A stretch of DNA of 20,408 nucleotides, taken from positions 1-20,408 of the forward strand of contig JADNRX010000847.1 in the NCBI GenBank assembly GCA_015501595.1, written 5' to 3'. The translations under genes were made by a program, and so were the position numbers. The notes under the pieces are model-generated. The model was not told the DNA's origin. It did not search any database and saw only the letters and a list, made by a program, of their open reading frames with translations. The DNA comes from Hymenopellis radicata (lineage: Eukaryota > Basidiomycota > Agaricomycetes > Agaricales > Physalacriaceae). Shown here in pieces: positions 7,468-15,244 of this stretch. Each line of letters begins with the position of its first letter. Position 1 is the stretch's first letter.

Positions 7468-7547
7468 TGGTTCAGCCCGTGATCGAAACGGGGACCTTGT
7501 GTGTACACGATGTGAGACACAAATCATAACCACTAGACCACTGAACC
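7468..7547 (-). tRNA. tRNA-Val (anticodon CAC) with a ~7-nt intron
   Basis: The minus strand folds as a tRNA: acceptor GGTTCAG/CTGAACC (7 bp, perfect), U8-G9, D-arm GTC/GAT with loop TAGTGGTTAT, anticodon stem TGTGT/ACACA with loop C-U-CAC-A, T-arm CCCGT/ACGGG with loop TTCGATC, discriminator A73, and a TTTTT terminator directly downstream (plus 7463-7467). Between A37 and the 3' anticodon stem there are 8 nt (TCGTGTAC), one being N38, so a ~7-nt intron at the usual position is inferred. One oddity is that the nearly invariant G53-C61 pair is T-A here. CAC reads valine GUG codons, and A73 agrees with valine. A MITE lies just past the 3' end. Confidence 0.8.
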
Positions 7548-7743
7548 TTGTCGATTGTGCCTTACTGCGCCTCCTGACCATTTTCGCTGCTATTTAATGT
7601 AATTCTTTATCATAGTTTCAGCAATCCTCCACTAAAAAGAGAGCTAAGCGGTTATGCAAGGTACTGCCAGATACATGCGTCCAATATGTACATAGCAATC
7701 GTCGTAATTTACATGCAACGTGCCCGCACGATGCCTCCCCCAT

Positions 7744-10700
7744 CTATGCCTCAATAAAATACCGAACAAACCGCCTCTTCTCTACGATAGTCGCAGGCGA
7801 ATCCCTCAGAACAACGGGTGCCAGAACAGCTGCTATAGAAGAGTCAACACTCGATACGGAAAATCTGGACGAAATGCAGACCAATCATCCTCGCCTTATC
7901 CTCCTCCTGCTGCACAATATAATGAAGGAACGCCGTCACTGAGATCCACACATTGACGTTCACGATCGGGAAGGCGTCCAAGACCTGATACATCTTTTCA
8001 GCCAGTTTCCATAGAGGACTAGAAAGCGACACACCTCGAATGCTTCCTCACGACTGTATACATTGTCGATTTCAACATGCTCGGGGACAAGATTATCGAG
8101 CAATTCCAGCAAAATCATACCATACGCTTGTGGCGGCAATCCAGATGGAAAAGCAGTGTTTGTGTCCAGACACTCTCGAACAGCGGACGCCGCATCTTCG
8201 AGAGTTGGTGCTGGTGCTGGTGGGATTTTCATGACGGAGGCTGGCACACTACCAGCTGTCGAAAGCGTCGATGCAGAGGCTGGCGAGGTCATAATAGATG
8301 AAGTAGTCGGACTCGTAGACGACGTAGATGGCTCAGGACTCTTGAGTGACGAAGCGCGCAAACTTGAAGTGAGCTCCGAAACCGAGGCTTCTTCGTCGTA
8401 TCCCGTGGTCTCCTCTTCCAGCTCGGTGAATGCCTCAATGAGCCGATTATCCATCATCCAGTTTACGAGGCGCATCACCTCCCGAGGCGCATTGAGATTC
8501 TGCTTCGAGTTGCTCTGCCCCCAAGTCGTTCGTATAGGACCTGGGAGCGCCGTCAAGGTGACAAGAGGGATCCCAATACAAGAAGGTTCTGAGATTGTAA
8601 ATGAACTTCCAATTGACAAGTGGTAGAAACACAAGCACGTACGGTAGTCGCCCTGGACAACGATGAAGCGGTCCTTGCCTAAACCAGGCCCAGTGTGCAG
8701 AACAAGCGTACAGTCGAGGTCACGCATGTAATGTGGCGTGCTCTCGTCGACGTTGATTGTAAGTGTGACATCCAGCGGTTGATAAGGTAGTAATATGCCC
8801 TGAATGTTTTGTCGAAGAGGTATACCCAAAAGGAGAAATTGGACTGACGGTGACGGGTTGTAGTGTAAGCCAAGGCGGGGCTACGTACGGCGGATAAGTA
8901 AATGCCTGACTTGATAAAAGACGTACATACAGATGTCGCCTTCAGGTGTCGGCGGCACAAACCGAAACACGCAAGGATTCTTTCCATCGTTGCGTAATCG
9001 CACCGTTCTCGTTATTCTCTGTTTGTACCTACACACTGCCGTCAATTTAAATGACTTCTTGAAGAGAGGAGCGACATACCGGACGTTCCCAATGCTCACT
9101 TCCTCCGGTTCTACGCCCACCTTTCTACTTTCCAGGTCCAATCCTTGTAATTGGCGGTAGAGGCTTCTAGCGGTCGTTAGCCGTGCCTTCTCGTTATAGA
9201 TGTCTACCTAGAAGAGGTTTAGGTGGTTTACTGAAGCGCTGAGATCACTTCCAACCTCTAGTGTGAAGTCGGCCGACACAGGCCGGTGGTCACTCATCGT
9301 AATTTGGGCGTGGCTGGTATACGTGTGCTGCTTAAGCATAACTGCAGGACCAACGAGATTGAGGATACGATCTGTCCACGCCGGTTTGCGCCTGTGGACG
9401 GAATGAGTGAGACAACGGGAAGGTATACACAAAATCGTACTTGATGTCGTATCCCAAAGAATCAGTTAGAACGCCAGGGCTATAGCGGTAGGAGCTAGAT
9501 ATCTAATATTAATCTTTGTTAGAAGAGACAATACTTTGAGTATACGCACGGGGGATGGGTTATCGGATGCTCAGAAAAATGATCAAACGCCTGCCCAGAT
9601 TGCATAGCATTTCGCAGCTGGAAGTTTATCGTCAACGGTGCTCAAGCATCCCCGAACGCCACAAACCTGGTCATAAGCCATCAATGCATTGAGGTTCTTC
9701 TTCCGTGCCCAGCGATGTTGATCAGCCTCGAACAACAGTTCACGTACATCGCCATCCGGCTGATCAACTCGATAATTCAAGTCACCCTAAAGGAATCAAG
9801 ATTCGTCCGAGAACTCGAAACAGGCAACTTACCATCCAGAAGACAACATCGCTCTCCCAAATAGTTACGCCTGACTCAAGACCGAAAGTCAGTCGCTTTG
9901 CTAAATCGGCAAAGTCGCTATTCCTCTTGTCGACCATCTCATCAAACGCTGCGAGATGACTGTTCACGAAGGTGAAGACTGTCCCACCAGATTCACTGGC
10001 GTCATCGCCCGATCCCCCTTATAAACGACTTGCACCGCAGTTCCGCCCTTGTTCCCCATCACACCCATAATGCCCACACCGGCAACAGAAGTCCTAACAT
10101 CGGCGAACCTGTGCGCAATAGCTTTCCGAACGATCACGACAATCAGAATCCCGACAAGCTGCTTTGAGGCCAGCTTGGTGTATTCGGATTGGTGCTCGCC
10201 CAACGCAGCAAAGACAGCGGTACACCACGCATCCTCTCTAACCGTGCTGGTGGAGTAGATTAGGGCCTCTGTAGAAAGGTCGAGTTCCTGAAATCCGAGA
10301 ACAAGGATGTCGGGAAGTTCCTTGGGCGCCACAGAGACCGCGGTGGAGGTCGATGCTATCGGTGGAGTGTCGACGGTGCTTAAGGAGGAGTTAGTGGAGG
10401 CTATCAGGTATGATTAGTCTCTATTGAAGATATTGTGAAATTGCTTACACTCCAGCGGGTCTTTCTCGTTATCTAGAATCGAAAAAGGTGATAACTCCTC
10501 TAATGGTGGAATGAGATGACTACCAGTGTAATCTGACGTTCCCCGGACCCATGAGACGAGATCTTGAGAAGGTGTTTGTCCGTTGACATTGAAAGTGCCG
10601 ACTCGGATGTTTAACTGGGCGCGTCCCTTACGCGTCTGCTCTCGTGCTTGAGTACGAACCCAATCATCCCTTAGCAGGAGTATGTCGTGAGTATCATCAC

Positions 10701-11721
10701 CAGGTGATCCAGCGCTGGCAGGTGACAGCCGCTCGTGGAGGGGTTGGTGTAAAACCCGAAGGTCAGGCGGTACGGAAGTTACTGCGCTCAATTAAGAACG
10801 GTAGTCAGAAACAGGAAGGACAAGGACACACTTATTGGCAGGGTATGCTCAGATGCATATGGCGCGAGCCAAGAATATGTCTGGGAAGGAGAGGATGGGA
10901 TGAAAGTTTCTAAAAGTAGTGGCGTCAATCGCGAATGATGATGGGTTCGAAAGTAATGCACCTGAAAGCTCCTTGAGCCGTCTGTATTCACCCAAGAGAC
11001 TTTGTAGTCCTTGAACATCCTGCGTGTAGAAGGAAAGAGGTTCGTCTTGGGGGCTTGGGCTGACAGTTATCCTGAGGCCTGGAGCAGTTAGTACATCGTG
11101 AGAGAAATGGGGAGCTAATTACCCGTGCGGTCTTGTGAGCCTCCTACGGATCCCACTCGCATTTGGGCCATGGAAATAGAAAAGTCTCCGCAGACAGGAA
11201 AGACGCGTTGTATTTCGAGACTCTCGGGATAGGCATGATTTTGGGGTTTCTGTTTGAGAACGAAGACACTAGAGAGTGATCAGTTCCGAATATTTGGGCG
11301 AAAGATGGCTGTAAAGTCGAAGGTACGCGTCTCCTATTTCCAGCCCTTGGGTACGGCATATGTGCTAGGCAAAGGAATAACCGCCGCAGGGAAAGAGGCT
11401 TGGAGATTTCTCCGCCAGAAGCACTTCGTGACAAGGAAGTGTGGTCGGTACCATTCAAACGTATAGTCATATGGACTCACAAGCCCAGTTTAGGGAACTT
11501 GGTGCTCACCTTCCTTCCTCATGGTGGTCAAGTTCATCTTTGTGTGAAATGACGGCGACAATCCTTCTTGTCCTGAAGTTGGAAACGGTTGGTTGACGAT
11601 AATGAACGGGGGTATCGATTTGGGTATCAGATGCGGTGGGTATCACTAAGACTTCTAAGGTTGCTTTTACGTCGTCTGATGCTCTCAAGAGCATTTTGAG
11701 GCCATTGTCAAGGTCGGCCAT
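7744..11721 (-). CDS. OCRL/INPP5B-type inositol polyphosphate 5-phosphatase with ASH and RhoGAP regions
   Basis: Predicted to remove the 5-phosphate from phosphoinositides such as PI(4,5)P2 in membrane traffic. Seventeen exons in consistent phase: 11721-11510, 11268-11123, 11078-10962, 10909-10832, 10781-10449, 10400-9833, 9786-9667, 9617-9550, 9494-9441, 9391-9256, 9207-9080, 9028-8931, 8880-8849, 8799-8643, 8588-8035, 7984-7882, 7832-7744 (~997 aa). The catalytic domain runs from NIRVGTFNVNGQ (~240) through LGFQEL, GNKGG, NSHLAAF, GDLNYR and PAWTDRIL to SDHRP (~597). An ASH-like part follows (RFVPPTPEG, PPWLTLQPVTG). The RhoGAP part (from REVMRLVNW) holds a Ser/Thr-rich insert (~810-880) and ends IVEKRRFVRYFIEA. 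The ATG has a good context and an upstream in-frame stop. Exon 6 needs one extra base at the C5 run 10014-10018 (between GNKGG and NSHL), so the gene is frameshifted or the sequence has an error. Confidence 0.9.
10014..10018. other. Frameshift site in the 5-phosphatase gene (C5 homopolymer)
   Basis: On the minus strand the frame reading ...TAVQVVYKG stops at 9964 while the next frame resumes as GGTVFTFVNSHL. No GT-AG pair between them restores phase, but one added base in this G/C homopolymer does (exon length 568 becomes 569). This is either an indel error in the assembly or a true inactivating mutation. Confidence 0.7.
11269..11509 (-). other. Outlier 241-nt intron 1 of the 5-phosphatase gene
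   Basis: Donor GTGAGC at 11509, acceptor CTCTCTAG ending at 11269. Joining the flanking exons gives ...DHHEEGSVFVLKQKP in phase. Every other intron of this gene is 44-55 nt. The alternative is that one or two short exons lie inside (a 58-nt intron GTACCT to CTCTCTAG is possible); the minus-strand frames are partly open (e.g. LEIGDA before 11327), but the phases did not join cleanly to exon 1. Confidence 0.55.
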
Positions 11722-12117
11722 GGGCTAGAAGGGTCGACGAGCTCGAGTACGTCGAGGTTGTGTAGGAAGATGACGAAACGCTGATCTTCCAGAAATTAGC
11801 CGGACATACACGGCCGGCTAGAACCGTTCCTGATCTTAAAATAGCGTCTTTGACCTCGATTCTGCAAGTCAACGCATGCAACCAAAACCGCAAAATGACT
11901 CGTAGGGAATGCTCCGCAGCTTCGACATTGATGTTACAGGTAATCTGCAATGAGGTATTCCTGCCCTGGACCATTCGAACACATTCAACATCATCACAAA
12001 GAGCGTTCCAAAGCTTCAAGAAGCTGTTCAAATATGAAGAACGGCCTCTTGCATCAACGGCCTAGCTACTTACAATGCGCAATATTTGCCGCCGGAAGGA
12101 TATGCTTGGTTAGCCAT
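11708..12117 (-). CDS. Possible small two-exon gene, hypothetical protein
   Basis: Candidate exons 12117-12074 and 12023-11708 are separated by a 50-nt GTAAGT...ACAG intron; the phase fits (119 aa). The product begins MANQAYPSGGKYCAFF and contains several Cys (near residues 13, 23, 28, 44 and in the second half), with a Ser/Thr/Tyr-rich tail. No signal peptide or known domain is recognised. Its stop codon lies 11 nt inside the start of the 5-phosphatase coding sequence on the same strand, which is unusual and lowers confidence; the region may instead be the 5' leader or promoter of that gene. Confidence 0.33.
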
Positions 12118-12660
12118 TATTCCGTGTCCTCGAGGAGTCCAAGCCTTCACCACGCGTTCCGGGAGGAATTCTTTACGTGGAACATTGCGCCCAACGGTCG
12201 GCTAAGGACTGTTATTTAGTGAGAACATGCATGAACGCGTAATGTTCGTCATTAAACCAACGATCCCGCTGATTGTGAAAAATTCCAGACCCCGTTGTAC
12301 GTTGAAAGGCCTTCCATCCCATTGACAAGGGAAGATGAAAGCCGATGGGTCATATCTTCCAAATTGGGACCCGCCAATCGATCAGCAGCCTAAGCTCAGC
12401 CTTGGCGCATACGATGGTAGTCTCCGTTGGTGGGCTACGTTCTTAGAATCAGGATACTTCCTGACCGCCACCAACCCTTGAGGCAATGGTAGTCCAGGCG
12501 CGCCATTTTTTCCTTTCCTTTGGACGGCGATAACCACGTGCGCCGCGCCGACATTCCCACGTTACCCCGCATTCGTATGGATCATCCCACTTTGGTTTGG
12601 CTCGCCCTTCTATCCTTTGCCGACACTGATATATGGCCGAAGATGGGGGGGCGGCCCGGC
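12118..12660. other. Intergenic region without a recognised gene
   Basis: About 540 bp with no convincing ORF, splice chain or RNA gene on either strand. It contains a CACGTG at 12535-12540 next to GATAACC and a G7 run at about 12644, which may belong to the left side of the relic element that follows. Confidence 0.45.
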
Positions 12661-12791
12661 GGGTGCACGTGACAGGTAAATTACCACCCGAAATCTGACC
12701 CTCGCCGGCCATGTAATTTACCAGGTAATTTACTGTAATTTACATGTAAATAACTGTTTTGGTAAAAAACCTCCACTTATTTCCCCACCTA
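12661..12791. mobile_element. Relic arm of a hAT-like MITE
   Basis: Reading inwards from 12791 on the minus strand, TAGGTGGGGAAATAA resembles the TAGGGT-GTGGAAATAACC end of the element at 6998-7418. It is followed by several GTAATTTAC/GTAAATAAC motifs (about 12714-12760) and then CACGTG at 12666-12671, the same order as in that element's arm. I found no opposite TIR and no 8-bp duplication (TCCGACAC to the right has no exact partner), so this is probably a truncated or decayed copy. It lies ~310 bp upstream of the next gene. Confidence 0.45.
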
Positions 12792-13002
12792 TCCGACACT
12801 GCACACGACCCAAACACGACCTGAAAGGGCTCAAAGTCAATCTGGAGGACGGACGACAAAGGGACCAGAATGGAAGAATAACGGCACGATTCGGGGGACA
12901 ACCTGCGTCTCCAGCAACGAGACCGGCCTAGATAGTCACGCGCCGCAATTGATGTCCATTGCACCACATATTTACCCCAGCTTTGGAAAGTGGCGCGGCG
13001 CG

Positions 13003-13010
13003 TATAAATA
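13003..13010 (+). promoter_or_regulatory. TATA box of the HABP4-like gene
   Basis: TATAAATA set in GC-rich sequence, 96 nt before the ATG at 13106. The spacing suits a transcription start near 13035 and a CT-rich leader, which is present. Confidence 0.65.
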
Positions 13011-13105
13011 CGGGTTCTGGACCCCGTCTTCTTCATTCGAACCACCATCATCAACACCTTTGCTTGCCACTCAACTCCTTCTCCTCCACCGCCGTCCCCT
13101 CAGTC

Positions 13106-13736
13106 ATGACTCGCACCGCACGCGCTGTATTCCCAAAGGCCATGATCAAGGACCGCTCAGAGTCCAGGTCTGGCCTCGACAAATCGCTGCGCAAGAACGG
13201 CGGTGGCCAGCACAACTGGGGCAGCCTCGCCGACGAACGCGACCTCGAGTTTGCCGCACTAGACGATGAAGCGATGGACATGCAGAAAGAGGAAACGGAC
13301 GTCGACGCCGACACAGCTAGTCAGACGTCCGACTCCAGTTCGTTGTCATCTCATTCCACATCCGTGTCATGAGCTAATCTTGCAGTACTTGTAGCTACCG
13401 ACTCGAACAAACCGGCTGTGGCGAGGTCTGCTTCTTACATGTCTGACCAAGAGCTCGAGACCGCCAAAGAGTTCAGGAAGAATGTCTTCAAGGGTGAAGG
13501 TATACAACTCTACTCAGCTCCTGTATCTGTGTCTGAATCTGCTTACAGTTGACCTCGCCGCCATCGCTCGCACCTCGTCCGCTGTCTCGACATCTCCTCC
13601 GGACCACAAGACCATCGTCACGCCCGTCACTCAGGTCCATCGTTTCATCTTTCCCTATCTTCTCGAGACTGAACTTATTGTCAGGTCTGATTATATCCGT
13701 CACGGTTCTGCCATCGCTGCCCATATCTTGCAATAA
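13106..13736 (+). CDS. Small protein with a HABP4/PAI-RBP1 (Stm1)-like motif
   Basis: Exons 13106-13337, 13386-13499 and 13549-13736, with introns of 48 and 49 nt; about 177 aa. The N-terminal half contains DRSESRSGLDKSLRKNGGGQ followed by HNWGS. This resembles the hyaluronan/mRNA-binding family signature (D-x-S-x-x-G-x-x-K-x-x-K-x-G-x-G-x-x-NWG) of ribosome- and RNA-associated Stm1/SERBP1 proteins. An acidic stretch (LDDEAMDMQKEETDVDADT) follows, then a segment with MSDQELETAKEFRKN and a Ser/Thr/Pro-rich part. The ATG follows a TATA box and a CT-rich leader. The 3' end is uncertain: a GTCCAT...GTCAG pair (13637-13684) could be spliced, ending the protein at ...PVTQV instead of reading on to the TAA at 13734. 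Intron 1's donor (GTTCGT at 13338) is chosen by phase. Confidence 0.72.
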
Positions 13737-15195
13737 TCAACACTCGAAATCCAATGTACCTGTATATTATCGTGTTCTGGCATCATCGTAAATCATAAAC
13801 CAACGCAATTTTATCATTCAGTGCTAGTTCATCGCAATGCCCCAATCTAAGCTGTGAAACATCCGTCAGATCACAAGTTTGCAGTAACATGACTTTTGAA
13901 TGACCTCCCTTTGCCGGCAGACTGAATGAAGATCTTCGCCGAAGCCTCAAGTGTATTGAGGCGTCGCAAGTTCCCGACGCCAAAGTAGTTGTACTACTCG
14001 CGAGTTCTTTGACGTTACGTTGATACCACTGAATTCGAAGAAGATGTTGTTTCCATCATCTCGAACGTTCGAAAGTTGCAGCATGGGAACAGTATCTCGT
14101 TGCAGTGATTCTGAACATGGGCGGTCGGTCCAGATTGTGACTCTCTCGCGTTATCCCAATCCAGGCAGATAGAGTGCAGATAGTAGGCAGATCAATAGTC
14201 ACTCAGATGGTAACAGGTGGGAAAGTTGAGCTTGTTAAGAGTGTTGCCATAGATAACAGGGCCAGCAATGTAAGCGCTGTAAGCATCTGTATAATCGGGC
14301 TCTAGACTGAGAGGAATATCGACAGCTGAGGAGTCAAGATTAACGTTCATCGTTCGATCGCGTGCAAGCGCGTAGGGTTCCTAGGTTTCCGGGGACAGTA
14401 AGTAGTCTAAGAGCACCCACTATGTACTGACCACTTCACGGTCGTGACTCGCGTCCCCTCGACCTCTCCTTTATTCTGATTCAGCACGCGCAGGTGGCGT
14501 TGAATTCTACATGTGGCGTGTGGCGCTGGTGGCAGTGCTTGACTTTGGCCTAAAGCCATCAGAAATAACAACGATTCACCTTGCCCTCCAACAACCGACG
14601 GCTGTCCACCTACTTACAACGACGGCGTTCCGAACAGTTCTTGGTACGACCTCTTTATCCCCGTTTATCTGGCTGTCCGTCACTTCGCCCACCATCTGAC
14701 ACGCAAATTACGGTACAACTGCTAAAACGAACAACAGGAAAGTCGGACGTTTGAGTTGCGTTCGAGCCATTTGAAGTTGGCGGTTGCAGGCGGTCCGCTG
14801 CCAAGACCTGGCCAAGACAAATGTTGGATATTATGAGCCCGGGGCGGAAGGAACACATACGGTTTTCGGTCCGAAAGAGGAGGGTTCACGACACCCCGCA
14901 TCAACAGACTTCTCCATGTTCTATTTTTATACCCACGACCGAATCAGTCGGGTCCTATTGGACGAGATCTCTGTGTGCTGATAGACGAGGTAGGGCTTTT
15001 TTCGCGTCCTAGGATGCTATCTGCTAACCTTAACTGACGCCGTCTACCTTTATCAGTATATGATGCGCTCTAACCTCGTCGAGACTACCTCTTCCGGATG
15101 ATACCTTTTGACGAAAAAGATGGAAGATAACGGATCCTGCGCCTGACCTCTGAGTCGAGTCACCTGGCCCCGCGTCACCCCTCAGTTCGCATGAG
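13737..15195. other. Intergenic region, one tentative small ORF
   Basis: Almost 1.5 kb between the HABP4-like gene and the permease promoter. The only coding-like stretch is a 52-codon minus-strand ORF (14350-14192, listed separately). The rest shows no domain-bearing ORF, RNA gene or repeat that I can support. The right end must contain the upstream regulatory sequence of the permease gene. Confidence 0.5.
14192..14350 (-). CDS. Tentative small ORF or gene fragment, 52 aa
   Basis: ATG at 14350 to TGA at 14192-14194. The product begins MNVNLDSSAVDIPLSLEPDY, and its composition (Asp, Tyr, Pro, Asn; no low complexity) looks protein-like rather than random. The frame is also open ~10 codons upstream to a TAG that could be part of an AG acceptor, so this may be a terminal exon or remnant. 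No family is recognised, and there is no supporting upstream exon. Confidence 0.25.
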   Translation of the reverse strand: MNVNLDSSAVDIPLSLEPDYTDAYSAYIAGPVIYGNTLNKLNFPTCYHLSDY

Positions 15196-15203
15196 TATAT
15201 AAG
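15196..15203 (+). promoter_or_regulatory. TATA box of the permease gene
   Basis: TATATAAG 49 nt before the ATG at 15245, followed by a short CT-rich leader ending in a run of C before the start. Confidence 0.65.
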
Positions 15204-15244
15204 CCGACTGGCTGCCTCAGTCCATCTCGCATCCCCCCACCGTG

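Noticed and set aside
8063..8626. Plus-strand ORF of 187 aa
   Set aside because: It is antisense to the Ser/Thr-rich RhoGAP exon of the 5-phosphatase; its openness comes from that exon's codon bias.
7960..8829. Single-exon 289-aa protein
   Set aside because: This open frame spans three exons and two introns of the 5-phosphatase gene; splice sites at 8848-8800, 8642-8589 and 8034-7985 restore the conserved ASH and RhoGAP sequence.
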